From Thauera linaloolentis 47Lol = DSM 12138 (GTDB lineage: Bacteria; Pseudomonadota; Gammaproteobacteria; Burkholderiales; Rhodocyclaceae), in contig NZ_AMXE01000001.1 of NCBI RefSeq assembly GCF_000310205.1, positions 124,001-188,000 on the forward strand: 64,000 nt of DNA, written 5' to 3'. The translations under genes were made by a program, and so were the position numbers. The stretch's first letter is position 1; each line of letters begins with the position of its first letter. Shown one piece after another: positions 18,419-29,874 of the stretch. The notes below the pieces were generated by a model. The model made no database searches, was not told the DNA's origin, and worked only from the letters and a program-made list of their open reading frames with translations.

Positions 18419-19825
18419 CTAGGCGGCCAAGCCCGCCGCGCTGAGCTTGTCGCAGCGAATCGCCTCGTACTCGTCTTCCCAGAACCACTTTTCCTCGCCG
18501 AAGGCGGGCTTCAGGTGGTGCAGCCAGGTGGCTTCTTCGTCGTACTTGGCGAAGAACGGGCGCTGAACCCAATCCGGGTTGCGCCCCTGGATGAAGCGCA
18601 GCACGAAGACCTTTTCGCCGGCCACTTCGGCCACGCCCTGAATCTCGACCTTGCCGGGGCTGGCGCTCATGCTGGGGCCGCGCGCGGTACGCGCGAGACC
18701 GGACACCTGCTGCATGGCTTCGCGGTAGATTTCCCATGCGCGGGCCAGCGGCACTTCGAAGTAGGCCCGCGCGCCGGTGTCGCGCTCGGCGAACATGTAG
18801 TAGGGCACGATGCCGAGCTTGACCTGCAGCTTCCACATCTTCGCCCATACCGCCGGGTCGTCGTTGATGTGCGCGAGCAGCGGCCCCTGGGCGCGGATCA
18901 CCGCGCCGGTGCTGCGGATGCGCTGGATCGCCGCCTGCGCGGCATCGGTGTCGAGTTCCTTCCAGTGGTTGTAGTGCGCCATCAGCGCGACGTGCTTGCC
19001 TGCCTCGACCAGTTGCGTCAGCAGGCAGATGAGGTCGTCGGCGTCCTCGGTTCCCAGGAAGCGGTGCGGCCAGAAAGTCAGGGCCTTGCTGCCGATGCGG
19101 ATCGTCTGGATGTGGTCGAATTCGGGTTTGAGCAGGGGCTCGAGATAGTCGCGCAGATGGCGCGTCTTCATCACCATCGGATCGCCGCCGGTAAACAGCA
19201 GGTCGGTCACCTCGGTGTTGCGGCGCAGATAGTCGTGCAGCGTCTTCGCCTCGGAGGCGGAGATGCGCAGTTCCTTGTCGCCGACGAACTGCGCCCAGCG
19301 GAAGCAGAAGGTGCAGTAGCTGTGGCAGGTCTGCCCCTGGCTGGGGAAGAACAGCACGGTCTCGCGGTACTTGTGCTGGATGCCGTCGAGACGTTCGCCG
19401 GACTCGTCGCGCGGCATGTTCATCTCCATCTGGTCGGCGGGATGCGGGTTGAGCTCGTGGCGCACCTCGGCGATGGCCTGATCCAGCTCGGCCTTGTCCG
19501 CCCCGCTGCGCAGCAGGCTGGCAATACGCTCGAAATGTTCCGGCGCGAGCATGCCGCGTTGCGGAAAGGTGAGCTGGAAGATGGGATCGGCGGGAATGTC
19601 GCTCCAGTCGATCAGTTCGTCGATGACATACTGGTTGACGCGGAACGGCAATACCGAGGACACCACCTTCATCTCGAAGCGCTGCTCGGGGGAGAGCCTG
19701 CCGAGTTGCACGATGCGGTCGAGGTCGCGCTGGGTGTATACCTTGAACGGCACCGGCTCGAAAGCCGCCTGGGTCGCCTGTTCGATGCTCCAACTGGCCT
19801 TGAGGGGCTGGACTTGAGCACTCAT
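18419..19825 (-). CDS. KamA-family radical SAM aminomutase
   Basis: 468 residues. The radical SAM cluster motif is CHSYCTFCF (Cys-x3-Cys-x2-Cys, about residues 145-153). Further KamA-type motifs are LLFTGGDPMVM and RIGSKALTFWP. Lysine 2,3-aminomutases exchange the amino group between C2 and C3 using SAM and PLP. The substrate here is unresolved: it is longer than EF-P lysyl aminomutase EpmB (about 340 residues), and the neighbours do not form a lysine pathway. AAAGGAG stands before the ATG at 19825, so the 91-residue upstream extension is rejected. Confidence 0.85.
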   Translation of the reverse strand: MSAQVQPLKASWSIEQATQAAFEPVPFKVYTQRDLDRIVQLGRLSPEQRFEMKVVSSVLPFRVNQYVIDELIDWSDIPADPIFQLTFPQRGMLAPEHFERIASLLRSGADKAELDQAIAEVRHELNPHPADQMEMNMPRDESGERLDGIQHKYRETVLFFPSQGQTCHSYCTFCFRWAQFVGDKELRISASEAKTLHDYLRRNTEVTDLLFTGGDPMVMKTRHLRDYLEPLLKPEFDHIQTIRIGSKALTFWPHRFLGTEDADDLICLLTQLVEAGKHVALMAHYNHWKELDTDAAQAAIQRIRSTGAVIRAQGPLLAHINDDPAVWAKMWKLQVKLGIVPYYMFAERDTGARAYFEVPLARAWEIYREAMQQVSGLARTARGPSMSASPGKVEIQGVAEVAGEKVFVLRFIQGRNPDWVQRPFFAKYDEEATWLHHLKPAFGEEKWFWEDEYEAIRCDKLSAAGLAA

Positions 19826-20029
19826 CTGTCGTCTCCTTTCGGTCTGGCCTGACGACATGCGGACCACCGCAGATACGGCGCCCACGGCCTTGCGACCGGA
19901 GCCGGTCGGCTCGGGTCGTTCAGTCGTCAGGGAGTCGGGAATCGGTCCGGCGGCGCACGAAAGTGGGGGGGCACCAGGGTCCGGACCGGCATGCGCCCGC
20001 TTCGCGGGCTCGATGGAAGTGGGCGCATG

Positions 20030-20059
20030 GTATTTCACAAAGTATATTTGTGTAAATAC
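20030..20059. promoter_or_regulatory. AT-rich inverted repeat upstream of the KamA-family gene
   Basis: GTATTTCACAAA and TTTGTGTAAATAC are 12-base arms, with a single extra T in the right arm, around a 5-base spacer. It lies about 205 bases upstream of the minus-strand KamA-family gene in a strikingly AT-rich patch. It is either an operator or a leader hairpin. I see no other feature in 19826-20029. Confidence 0.5.
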
Positions 20060-20113
20060 GAACGTGAGTCGGCCGTTTGGTTCCCCACCCCGGCGCACGA
20101 AACGCGACGGACG

Positions 20114-20148
20114 AAAAAAAACCTCCTGGGACGGGCCCAGGAGGTTTT
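20114..20148. terminator. Bidirectional terminator after the siderophore receptor
   Basis: A perfect 9-base stem (CCTCCTGGG, loop ACGGG, CCCAGGAGG) is flanked by eight A on the left and four T on the right. On the minus strand it ends the receptor transcript with a T8 tract about 25 bases after its stop codon. Confidence 0.9.
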
Positions 20149-20170
20149 GTTGCCGGCCGTTCGTCCGCGC

Positions 20171-22453
20171 TCAGAACGATGCGGTCAGGCTGGCGAAGAA
20201 AGCACGGCCATGTTCGTTATAGGTGCGCGCGCCCGCGCCGCGCACCAGAACGTTGCTGGTGCCGCTGTTGAGGCCGCTGCGGTGGATCTTCTTGTCGAAC
20301 AGATTGCTGACGCCGACACGCAGCGAGAAGGTCTTGTCGAACTTGTAGCCGGCGTTGAGGCCCACCAGCGAGTAGGCGCCGAGCTTGCCGCCGGAGTCGC
20401 TGATCTCTTCGCCGCGGCGGATGTCGAAGGTGGCCGGCTCCTGCTTGCCGTACCAGGTCACCTGCGCCGACACCGACAGCTTGTCGGTGGCCTGCCAGTC
20501 CAGCGTGGTGTTGACGGTGTACTTGGGGATCACGCTCAAGGGCTGGCCATAGGTCTTGTCCTCGGACTCGATCATGTAGGTCAGGTTGGTGTTCCAATCC
20601 AGCGCGTCGCTCAGCGCGATGAGCAGGTTGCCTTCCACGCCGGACACCACCGCCTCGGGGGTGTTCTCCCATTGCAGGACGTAGGGGTTGCGCGGGCCGG
20701 AGGCGACCTGCCCGATCGGGGTCACGCCGGCGACGATCTTGTCCTTGTAGTCGTTGTGGAAGTAGGTGGCGCTGGCGCTGAGCCTGCCGCCAGCGTCGTA
20801 GGCGATGCCGATTTCCTTGTTCACGCTGGTTTCGCTGTCGAGGTCCTCGTTGCCCTGCAGGAAGCAAGGCGCCGCATCCGTACGGCAGCCGATGCCCTGG
20901 CTGTAGAGCAGGTAGTTGGGGTTGGCCTGGTAGAGGTTGGGAGTCTTGTAGGCACGCGCCACGCCGCCCTTGATCGTCCACGCCGGATTCAGCGCATACG
21001 AGGCGGAGATGCCCGGGCTGGCATTGAAGCCGAACTTTTCGTGCTCGTTCAGGCGCAGCGAGGGCGTGAGGATCAGGTCGTCGCTGACGGCGATGTTGCT
21101 TTCCACGAACACCGCGTAGCTGGTGTACGACATGTCGTTGCGCCCGGTGCGGCCCGCCAGGCTGTCCGGGTCGAGGCTGGCGCCGGTGCTGGGATGGATG
21201 AGGACGCGGGTGCTGCCCGGATCGTCGAGGGATTCATGGGCGATCTCGCCGCCCACGGTCAGCAACTGGCTGACGCCGAACCATTTCAGCGGCAGGTTGA
21301 CCTCGCCGTCCAGCCGGGCTTCCTTGAGATCGGCGCGGTAGCGGCCGGGCTGACCCTGGGCGCCCGATTCGGAGAGGAAAGCGCCTTCCGGGCCGCCGAA
21401 CAGCCCTTCCGTGCCCCGCGAATTGCGGGTTTCCGCATACGACAGGCCCACGCGCGAGCTGCCCCAGTCCCAGTTGCCGCGGTGCGTCAGGCCGGCGCTG
21501 CTGCGGTACACCACCGTGGTTTCCTTGCCGTGCAGGTCGGCCACGGAATCGAAGATCGCCGAGCCGCCGGTCTCGTAGCCGTTCATGTTCTGCGTGTCGC
21601 CGGAGTACAGGTCGCTCTTGCGGCTGTAGCCCAGGTCCATTTCGAGCTTCTGGCTGCTGTCGATGTCCAGCGTCAGCAGGCCGTTGATGTACTGGTTGCG
21701 GTTGCCGGTCTTGCCGGCAGCGGCGGGGATGCCGTTCTGCACATGCGAATATCCGGCATTGATGCCCAGCGCGTCGGGCTCGGTCTTGGCATAGCCGCCG
21801 TACAGGCGGAAGCCCAGGCGCTCGCCGAGCGGGCCGGCGAGGTTGAAGGTGGTACGGTAGGTGTCGCCTTCGTCGCCATCCTGCTGGAAGTTGCCGTACA
21901 GCGTGACCGAGCCGGCGAGCTTGTCGGTGGGGCGCTTGGTGATGATGTTGACCACGCCGCCCATCGCGCCGGAACCATAGCGGGCCGCCGACGGGCCACG
22001 CAGGATCTCGACCTTCTCGATGGCCTCGGGCGGGACCCAGCCGGTGTCGCCGTCGGTGTCGCGCTCGCCGGTCCAGCCCTGGCGCGAGGCGTTGCGCGAG
22101 CGCGCCGGACGGCCATCGATGAGAACCAGGGTGTTGTCCGGCCCCATGCCGCGCAGGTCGATCTGGCGACGGTTGCCGCGCATGCCGGAGGACGCGCTGC
22201 CGGTGAGATTGACGCCGGGTTCGCGGCGCAGCACTTCGGAAAGATCGGCCGCCGGCGGCTGCTTTTCGATATCTTCGGCGGTGAGGATGGAGACCCCCAG
22301 GGAGCGTTTGGCCTCTTCTTCTGCGGAGGCCGTCACCACGACTTCCTCGAGTTGCTTGGCATTGTCCTGCGCATGGGCAAGCTGCGCGGACAAGGCGCAG
22401 ACAGCCAAAGCGATACGGCTCAGGCGCGGCAGACGAATGATGCGGTGCGTCAT
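20171..22453 (-). CDS. TonB-dependent siderophore receptor (FepA-like)
   Basis: 760 residues. A signal peptide (LSRIALAVCALSAQLAHAQ) is followed by a TonB box region (EEVVVTA), a plug domain containing LRGMGPDNTLVLIDGRPA and VEILRGPSAARYGSGAMGG, and a barrel ending in the expected aromatic residue (LTASF). The plug resembles FepA/PfeA catecholate receptors, so enterobactin-type ferric siderophores are the likely ligand. There is no STN signalling domain, so it does not signal like the receptor at 8832. A Fur-like box lies upstream and GGAAGGGGA precedes the ATG. Confidence 0.87.
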   Translation of the reverse strand: MTHRIIRLPRLSRIALAVCALSAQLAHAQDNAKQLEEVVVTASAEEEAKRSLGVSILTAEDIEKQPPAADLSEVLRREPGVNLTGSASSGMRGNRRQIDLRGMGPDNTLVLIDGRPARSRNASRQGWTGERDTDGDTGWVPPEAIEKVEILRGPSAARYGSGAMGGVVNIITKRPTDKLAGSVTLYGNFQQDGDEGDTYRTTFNLAGPLGERLGFRLYGGYAKTEPDALGINAGYSHVQNGIPAAAGKTGNRNQYINGLLTLDIDSSQKLEMDLGYSRKSDLYSGDTQNMNGYETGGSAIFDSVADLHGKETTVVYRSSAGLTHRGNWDWGSSRVGLSYAETRNSRGTEGLFGGPEGAFLSESGAQGQPGRYRADLKEARLDGEVNLPLKWFGVSQLLTVGGEIAHESLDDPGSTRVLIHPSTGASLDPDSLAGRTGRNDMSYTSYAVFVESNIAVSDDLILTPSLRLNEHEKFGFNASPGISASYALNPAWTIKGGVARAYKTPNLYQANPNYLLYSQGIGCRTDAAPCFLQGNEDLDSETSVNKEIGIAYDAGGRLSASATYFHNDYKDKIVAGVTPIGQVASGPRNPYVLQWENTPEAVVSGVEGNLLIALSDALDWNTNLTYMIESEDKTYGQPLSVIPKYTVNTTLDWQATDKLSVSAQVTWYGKQEPATFDIRRGEEISDSGGKLGAYSLVGLNAGYKFDKTFSLRVGVSNLFDKKIHRSGLNSGTSNVLVRGAGARTYNEHGRAFFASLTASF

Positions 22454-22493
22454 GAAAATCCCCTTCCAATGGTTCTGCGAGAAACCGAAAACT

Positions 22494-22521
22494 ATAATGA
22501 TACTGATACGGATTCTCATTT
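22494..22521. promoter_or_regulatory. Fur-like operator of the siderophore receptor
   Basis: An AT-rich stretch with AATGA (22496-22500) and TCATT (22516-22520) in inverted orientation, separated by GATAC/GATTC-type hexamers, resembles overlapping Fur boxes. It lies about 40-65 bases upstream of the receptor start. Confidence 0.6.
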
Positions 22522-22576
22522 ACATAACTAATCCCTCCCGTTGTTGCCAGTCCGCAACATTCATCTGCTACACATG

Positions 22577-22605
22577 AAAAAAACGGGCCTGCTTACGCAG
22601 GCCCG
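22577..22605 (-). terminator. Terminator after pccA
   Basis: A 9-base perfect stem (CGGGCCTGC, loop GTAA on the minus strand, GCAGGCCCG) is followed on the minus strand by seven T. It ends the mcm-meaB-pccB-pccA transcript about 70 bases past the pccA stop. Confidence 0.9.
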
Positions 22606-22677
22606 CCGATCCGACAGGCACCCGGGCTGATGCCCGGATCTCCCTCCCTATCGATCAAAAACGTCGATCGCGCCCGC

Positions 22678-24669
22678 TCATTCGAACTCGATGATGACTT
22701 CGTCCACCGACAGGCTGGCGCCCGGCTTGGCGACGATCTTCTTGACCTTGCCGTCCTGCTCGGCCTTGAGCAGGTTTTCCATCTTCATCGCCTCGATGAC
22801 GGCGAGCTTCTCGCCCGCCTTCACTTCCTGCCCTTCGGCCACGGCGACTTCGCGCAGCAGACCCGGCATCGGCGACAGCAGGAACTTCGACATGTCGGGC
22901 GGCAGCTTCTCGGGCATCAGCGACAGCAGATGCGCGGCGCGCACCGTCATCACCATCGGCTCGACCTGCAGACCGAAGTGCGAGATGCGGTAGCGCAGGC
23001 CGCGGCGTTCGATCTGCAGGCCGATCGGCGCGCCGTTGACGGTGCCGCTGAACAGCAGGTCGCCGAAGGTCCAGTTGGAAACGATGTCGTAGGTCTTGCC
23101 TTCGTGCGTGACGGACAGGCCGCCCTCGATCGGCCGGGTGGTCAGCGGGTAGTGCTTGCCGCCCATGACCACGACCCAGTTCTTGGCGACCTTGCGGCCG
23201 TGCCCGGCGAGCTGGCCGTCGATCTGCACCGCGCGCTCGATGTAGCGCATGCGGGCGAAGGTGGCGACCGCCGCCAGCAGCGCGGGATCGTCGTGCGGCA
23301 CCATCGAGGCGTCGAAGCCTTGCGGGTACTCTTCGGCGATGAAGCCGGTGTTGAACTGCCCCGAGCAGAAGCGCGGGTGCTGCAGCAGCGCCGCCTGGAA
23401 GGGGATGTTGGAGCTGATGCCGCGGATCACGAAGAGGTTCAGCGCGTCGCGCATGCGCTCGATGGCCTGGTTGCGATCCTTGCCGTGCACGATCAGCTTG
23501 GCGATCATCGAGTCGTAGTACATCGAGATCTCGCCGCCCTCATACACGCCGGTATCGACGCGCACCTGGCCAGGAACCTCCTGCGGCGCCTGGAACTTCA
23601 CCAGACGACCGGTGGAAGGAAGGAAGCCGCGGAACGGATCTTCGGCGTTGATGCGGCATTCCATCGACCAGCCGTCGATCTTCACGTCGGCCTGGCTGAG
23701 CGGCAGCTTCTCGCCGTAGGCCACGCGAATCATCTGCTCGACCAGGTCGAGGCCGGTGATGAGCTCGGTGACCGGGTGCTCCACCTGCAGGCGGGTGTTC
23801 ATCTCCAGGAAGTAGAACTCCTTGGTCGCGCCGCTCACCACGAACTCGACCGTACCGGCCGACTCGTAGTTCACCGCACGCGCCAGCGCCACGGCCTGCT
23901 CGCCCATCGCCTTGCGCATCTCGGGATCGACGAAGGGGCTCGGCGCTTCCTCGATGACCTTCTGGTGACGGCGCTGGATCGAGCAATCGCGTTCGTTCAG
24001 ATAGACGTAGTTGCCGTGCGAATCGCCCAGCACCTGGATCTCGATGTGGCGCGGTTCGAGCACGTACTTCTCGATGAAGACGCGGTCGTCGCCGAAGGCA
24101 TTGCGCGCTTCGTTGACGCAGGAGGCGAAGCCTTCATGCGCTTCCTTGTCGTTGAAGGCCACGCGCAGGCCCTTGCCGCCACCGCCGGCGGAGGCCTTGA
24201 TCATCACCGGATAACCGATCTTCTTCGCGATCTCGACGGCCTCGTCGGGACCTGCGATCGCGTCGTTGTAGCCGGGAATGGTGTTCACGCCCGCTTCGAT
24301 CGCCAGTTTCTTGGACTCGATCTTGTCGCCCATCTTGGCGACCGAGTAATGCTTCGGGCCGATGAACTTGATGCCTTCCTCTTCCAGGCGGCGCGAGAAC
24401 TCGGCGTTCTCCGACAGGAAGCCGTAGCCCGGATGCACCGCTTCAGCGCCGGTCTGCTTGCAGGCAGCGATGATCTTGTCCATCACCAGGTAGGATTCCT
24501 TGGACGGCGCCGGGCCGATGCACACGGCCTCGTCCGCCATGTCGACGAACAGCGCGTCCTTGTCCGCTTCCGAGTGCACGGCCACGGTGGCGATGCCCAT
24601 CTTGCGGGCGGTCTTGATGACCCGGCAGGCGATCTCCCCCCGGTTTGCAATCAGTATTTTCTTGAACAT
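22678..24669 (-). CDS. pccA: Propionyl-CoA (acetyl-CoA) carboxylase biotin-containing subunit
   Basis: 663 residues. The biotin carboxylase N-domain begins FKKILIANRGEIACRVI. The ATP-grasp domain has the glycine-rich loop KASAGGGGKGLRV near 160. A linker domain leads to a C-terminal biotinyl domain with EAMKMEN, the biotinylated Lys being about residue 629. It carboxylates biotin with bicarbonate and ATP, for transfer to propionyl-CoA by PccB, encoded 22 bases upstream. A biotin carboxylase, linker and carrier in one chain is the PccA/MccA/AccA3 type. With mcm in the same operon, propionyl-CoA is the best substrate call. Confidence 0.94.
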   Translation of the reverse strand: MFKKILIANRGEIACRVIKTARKMGIATVAVHSEADKDALFVDMADEAVCIGPAPSKESYLVMDKIIAACKQTGAEAVHPGYGFLSENAEFSRRLEEEGIKFIGPKHYSVAKMGDKIESKKLAIEAGVNTIPGYNDAIAGPDEAVEIAKKIGYPVMIKASAGGGGKGLRVAFNDKEAHEGFASCVNEARNAFGDDRVFIEKYVLEPRHIEIQVLGDSHGNYVYLNERDCSIQRRHQKVIEEAPSPFVDPEMRKAMGEQAVALARAVNYESAGTVEFVVSGATKEFYFLEMNTRLQVEHPVTELITGLDLVEQMIRVAYGEKLPLSQADVKIDGWSMECRINAEDPFRGFLPSTGRLVKFQAPQEVPGQVRVDTGVYEGGEISMYYDSMIAKLIVHGKDRNQAIERMRDALNLFVIRGISSNIPFQAALLQHPRFCSGQFNTGFIAEEYPQGFDASMVPHDDPALLAAVATFARMRYIERAVQIDGQLAGHGRKVAKNWVVVMGGKHYPLTTRPIEGGLSVTHEGKTYDIVSNWTFGDLLFSGTVNGAPIGLQIERRGLRYRISHFGLQVEPMVMTVRAAHLLSLMPEKLPPDMSKFLLSPMPGLLREVAVAEGQEVKAGEKLAVIEAMKMENLLKAEQDGKVKKIVAKPGASLSVDEVIIEFE

Positions 24670-24691
24670 TGATGTTTTCCTCGTGCGCAGA

Positions 24692-26224
<1,533 letters not shown>

Positions 26225-26288
26225 TGATGATCTCCTGTCAGATCGTATGGATTGTCCGCCCGCGGCGCGCGCGGACGCTCGATTTACC

Positions 26289-27296
26289 TCAAAGGTGGCC
26301 GAGCAGGCGCAGCGCGGCGACCGAGGGCGTGGTGCTGCCCTCTTCCACCGCGCGCGCCAGCGCCGGCAATTCGTGCCTGACCTGCGGGTGGTTGCGGAAA
26401 CGGCTGCGCAGCCCCGAATCGATCAGCTCCCACATCCATGCCATGGCCTGCTGCTGGCGCTTGGCGGCGAACTCGCCCGAAGCCGTCAGCGCCTTGCGGT
26501 AGTCCGTCACCGCATTCCAGAAATCGGCCACGCCCTGCTTGTGCAGCGCCGACAAGGTCAGCACCGGCACTGTCCAGTTCGGGCTGGCCGGGCGCAGCAT
26601 GTGCAGCGCGGTCTTGATCTGCGACCTGGCGCGCATCGCCGCGGCGGGATCGATGTCGGCCTTGTTGATGACGATGAGGTCGGCGATCTCCATGATCCCC
26701 TTCTTGATCGCCTGCAGGTCGTCGCCGGCATTAGGCAGTTGCAGCAGGCAGAAGATGTCGGTCATGCCCGCCACCGCGGTCTCGCTCTGGCCGACGCCGA
26801 CCGTCTCGACGATGATCACGTCGAAGCCCGCCGCCTCGCACACCAGCATGGATTCGCGCGTCTTCTCGGCCACGCCGCCCAAACTGCAGGCCGAGGGACT
26901 GGGGCGGATGAAGGCCGCGGGGTTCTGGCTGAGCAGCTCCATGCGCGTCTTGTCGCCGAGGATGGAGCCGCCCGTGACCGAGGATGAGGGGTCCACCGCC
27001 AGCACCGCGACGCGCAGGCCCTGCTCGATCAGATACAGGCCGAGCGCCTCGATGAAGGTCGACTTGCCCACGCCGGGCACGCCCGAGATGCCCACCCGCA
27101 TCGCGCCGCCGGTATGCGGCAGCAAGGCTTCGAGCACCTGCTGGGCGCGCGCCTTGTGGTCTTCGCGCTGCGACTCGATCAGCGTGATCGTCTTGGCCAG
27201 CGGGCGCAGCTGACGCGCGATCACGCCCTCGACCAGGGCACGGTCGGCGGCTTCAAGATCGGGCCTCGTTGCGGACAGGGATTCGGACATGTTCAT
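26289..27296 (-). CDS. meaB: MeaB/ArgK GTPase chaperone of methylmalonyl-CoA mutase
   Basis: 335 residues with a G3E-family G domain: P-loop GVPGVGKST near residue 75, [28 protein letters not shown] and NKAD. MeaB gates cobalamin loading and protects the radical intermediate of methylmalonyl-CoA mutase, whose gene ends 80 bases upstream. The start is ambiguous (27302, 27296 or 27290) with no clear ribosome site; I chose the middle Met (MNMSESL). icmF in the same window carries its own fused chaperone, so this protein serves the stand-alone mutase. Confidence 0.93.
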   Translation of the reverse strand: MNMSESLSATRPDLEAADRALVEGVIARQLRPLAKTITLIESQREDHKARAQQVLEALLPHTGGAMRVGISGVPGVGKSTFIEALGLYLIEQGLRVAVLAVDPSSSVTGGSILGDKTRMELLSQNPAAFIRPSPSACSLGGVAEKTRESMLVCEAAGFDVIIVETVGVGQSETAVAGMTDIFCLLQLPNAGDDLQAIKKGIMEIADLIVINKADIDPAAAMRARSQIKTALHMLRPASPNWTVPVLTLSALHKQGVADFWNAVTDYRKALTASGEFAAKRQQQAMAWMWELIDSGLRSRFRNHPQVRHELPALARAVEEGSTTPSVAALRLLGHL

Positions 27297-27328
27297 CGGC
27301 ATCGGGACGGCTGTTGCATAAGCTGCGC

Positions 27329-27360
27329 GGCCCCGCGCGGCGGACGAGCCGCGCGGGGCC
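27329..27360. other. 13-base perfect GC hairpin between mcm and meaB
   Basis: GGCCCCGCGCGGC and its complement GCCGCGCGGGGCC surround a 6-base loop in the mcm-meaB intercistronic gap. No T-run follows on either strand, so it is not a typical terminator. It could stabilise the mcm 3' end or lower expression of the downstream genes. Confidence 0.6.
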
Positions 27361-27376
27361 GTGAAGGCGCTCCGGC

Positions 27377-29542
27377 TCAGGCGGCGCTGCGGGCGGCGCG
27401 GATCTGTTTCAGCACCTCGCGGGCAGCGGTCGGGATCGGTGTGCCCGGCCCGAAGATGCCCTTGGCGCCGGCAGCATACAAGGCATCGTAGTCCTGCGCC
27501 GGGATCACGCCGCCGACGAAGGTGATGATGTCGTCCGCCCCCAGCCGCTTCAGTTCGCCGATGATCTGCGGCACCAGAGTCTTGTGGCCGGCGGCGAGAC
27601 TGGAGCAGCCCACCGCGTGCACGTCGTTTTCCACCGCGTGGCGGGCGGCTTCTTCCGGTGTCTGGAAGAGCGGGCCGATGTCGATGTCGAAGCCGAGGTC
27701 GGCAAACGCCGAGGCCACCACCTTGGCGCCACGGTCGTGGCCATCCTGGCCGAGCTTGGCGATCATGATGCGGGGACGGCGCCCTTCTTCGGCGACGAAG
27801 GCTTCGATCTCGGCCTTCAAGGCCTTCCAGTCTTCCTGTTCTTCCACGACGGCTCCATACACGCCGGACACGGCCTGCGGATTGGCGCGGAAACGGCCGA
27901 AGACCTTTTCCAGCGCATCCGACACCTCGCCCACCGAGGCACGCAGGCGGATCGCCTTCACCGTCAGGTCGAGCAGATTGCCCTCGCCCGTCTCGGCGCA
28001 CGCGGTCAGCGCATCCAGCGCGGCCTGCACGGCGACGGCGTCGCGTGTTTCGCGCATCTTGTTGAGGCGGGCGATCTGCGCCTCGCGCACGGCGTGGTTG
28101 TCGATATCGAGGATCTCGATCGGGTCTTCCTTCGCCAGCTTGTACTTGTTCACGCCGACGATCACGTCCTTGCCCGAGTCGATGCGCGCCTGCTTGTCGG
28201 CGGCGCATTCCTCGACCTTCATCTTGGCCCAGCCGGATTCCACCGCCTTGGTCATGCCGCCCATGGCCTCGATCTCTTCGATCAGCGCCCACGCCTTGTC
28301 GGCCATGTCCTGGGTCAGCTTCTCCATCATGTAGGAGCCGGCCCAGGGGTCGACGACGTTACAGATGTGCGTTTCTTCCTGGATGATGATCTGCGTGTTG
28401 CGCGCGATGCGCGCGGAGAACTCGGTCGGCAGCGCGATGGCTTCGTCGAGCGCGTTGGTGTGCAGCGACTGGGTGCCGCCGAACACCGCCGCCATCGCCT
28501 CGATGGTGGTGCGCACGACGTTGTTGTACGGGTCCTGCTCGGTGAGCGACCAGCCGGAAGTCTGCGAGTGGGTGCGCAGCATCATCGACTTGGCGCTCTT
28601 GGGGTTGAACTGCTTCATGATCCGCCACCACAGCAGACGCGCCGCGCGCATCTTTGCGATCTCCAGGTAGAAGTTCATGCCCACCGCCCAGAAGAACGAC
28701 AGCCGCCCGGCGAAAGTATCCACGTCCATGCCGGAATTGATGCCGGTGCGCACGTATTCGAGGCCGTCGGCCAGCGTGAACGCCAGCTCGATGGCCTGGT
28801 TCGCGCCCGCTTCCTGGATGTGGTAACCCGAGATCGAGATGCTGTTGAACTTGGGCATGTTGGCCGACGTGTACTGGAAAATGTCGGCGATGATCTTCAT
28901 CGACGGCGTCGGCGGGTAGATGTAGGTGTTGCGGACCATGAACTCCTTGAGGATGTCGTTCTGGATGGTCCCCGAGAGCTTGTCTTGGCTCACGCCCTGC
29001 TCTTCGGCGGCGATGATGTAGCCGGCCAGGATCGGCAGCACCGCACCGTTCATGGTCATCGATACCGAGATCTTGTCGAGCGGAATGCTGTCGAAGAGGA
29101 TCTTCATGTCCTCCACCGAGTCGATCGCCACGCCGGCCTTGCCGACGTCGCCGGTCACGCGCGGATGGTCGGAGTCGTAGCCGCGGTGGGTGGCCAGGTC
29201 GAAGGCCACCGACACGCCCTGGCCGCCGGCGGCAAGCGCCTTGCGATAGAAGGCGTTGGACGCCTCGGCGGTGGAGAAGCCGGCGTACTGGCGGATGGTC
29301 CACGGCTTGACCGCGTACATGGTCGGCTGCGGCCCGCGCAGGAAGGGCTCGAAGCCCGGCAGCGTATCGGCGTGCGGCAGATTCTCGGTATCGGCCTTCG
29401 TATACAGCGGCTTGACCGTCAGGCCTTCGGGCGTGATCCAGTTGAGCTTCTCGATGTCACCGCCGGGCGCATGCTTGGCTGCGGCTTTTTTCCAGGCCTC
29501 GGGATCGGGCTGGGGGTAGATCGGCTCATTGGCGTTCGACAT
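27377..29542 (-). CDS. Methylmalonyl-CoA mutase
   Basis: 721 residues, a single-chain homodimer-type mutase. The barrel domain holds substrate residues Tyr76 ([10 protein letters not shown]) and Arg204 ([10 protein letters not shown]), which recognise the methylmalonyl carboxylate. The C-terminal B12 domain has the base-off motif DGHDRG at about 600-605. It converts (R)-methylmalonyl-CoA to succinyl-CoA with adenosylcobalamin. It is first in the operon with meaB, pccB and pccA and divergent from a GntR regulator. Tyr and Arg here versus Phe and Gln in IcmF separate the two mutases of this window. Confidence 0.96.
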   Translation of the reverse strand: MSNANEPIYPQPDPEAWKKAAAKHAPGGDIEKLNWITPEGLTVKPLYTKADTENLPHADTLPGFEPFLRGPQPTMYAVKPWTIRQYAGFSTAEASNAFYRKALAAGGQGVSVAFDLATHRGYDSDHPRVTGDVGKAGVAIDSVEDMKILFDSIPLDKISVSMTMNGAVLPILAGYIIAAEEQGVSQDKLSGTIQNDILKEFMVRNTYIYPPTPSMKIIADIFQYTSANMPKFNSISISGYHIQEAGANQAIELAFTLADGLEYVRTGINSGMDVDTFAGRLSFFWAVGMNFYLEIAKMRAARLLWWRIMKQFNPKSAKSMMLRTHSQTSGWSLTEQDPYNNVVRTTIEAMAAVFGGTQSLHTNALDEAIALPTEFSARIARNTQIIIQEETHICNVVDPWAGSYMMEKLTQDMADKAWALIEEIEAMGGMTKAVESGWAKMKVEECAADKQARIDSGKDVIVGVNKYKLAKEDPIEILDIDNHAVREAQIARLNKMRETRDAVAVQAALDALTACAETGEGNLLDLTVKAIRLRASVGEVSDALEKVFGRFRANPQAVSGVYGAVVEEQEDWKALKAEIEAFVAEEGRRPRIMIAKLGQDGHDRGAKVVASAFADLGFDIDIGPLFQTPEEAARHAVENDVHAVGCSSLAAGHKTLVPQIIGELKRLGADDIITFVGGVIPAQDYDALYAAGAKGIFGPGTPIPTAAREVLKQIRAARSAA

Positions 29543-29776
29543 GGAAACCTCTTGAAATCAGGCGCCGCAACTGCGGCAGTTCAGTATCAGATGGCGACAC
29601 AGCCAGGGTGCTGGCGGGACGATCTTATCCCGCGCCCACACCACGGCAGACGGCGACGAAGCCGCCCGCGGCTCAATGCCGCGAGCGGCCGTCGACGTCC
29701 CGCCACGCCGCACGGCCCCTCTCCTGTTCGCCGGGCTGTCGCCCTGCGCCTCCCACGCCGCGCAGCGTGAAGGAAG

Positions 29777-29804
29777 TTGACTTGTTGCATCGGCGAAATA
29801 ATAC
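29777..29804 (+). promoter_or_regulatory. Predicted sigma-70 promoter for the GntR gene
   Basis: TTGACT (29777-29782), a 16-base spacer and TAATAC (29799-29804) form a plausible -35/-10 pair. The CATAATTATG palindrome at 29811-29820 lies right at the expected transcription start, where a bound repressor would block initiation. Confidence 0.45.
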
Positions 29805-29810
29805 TTTATC

Positions 29811-29820
29811 CATAATTATG
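29811..29820. promoter_or_regulatory. CATAATTATG palindrome in the mcm-GntR intergenic region
   Basis: A 10-base palindrome, identical to that at 16851-16860 before the candidate epimerase gene. It is a candidate binding site for the adjacent GntR regulator. The rest of 29543-29776 shows nothing I can name. Confidence 0.35.
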
Positions 29821-29874
29821 AACGCAAATCCTAAGCAACAGGGTGATAATGGCCGCACTCTGAAACTGGCAGAT

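Noticed and set aside
18419-19825. KamA-family gene as the EF-P lysyl aminomutase epmB
   Set aside because: About 120 residues too long for EpmB and no efp or epmA nearby; left as KamA family.
27329-27360. Hairpin between mcm and meaB as a terminator
   Set aside because: No T-run on either strand and meaB-pccBA follow in the same direction.
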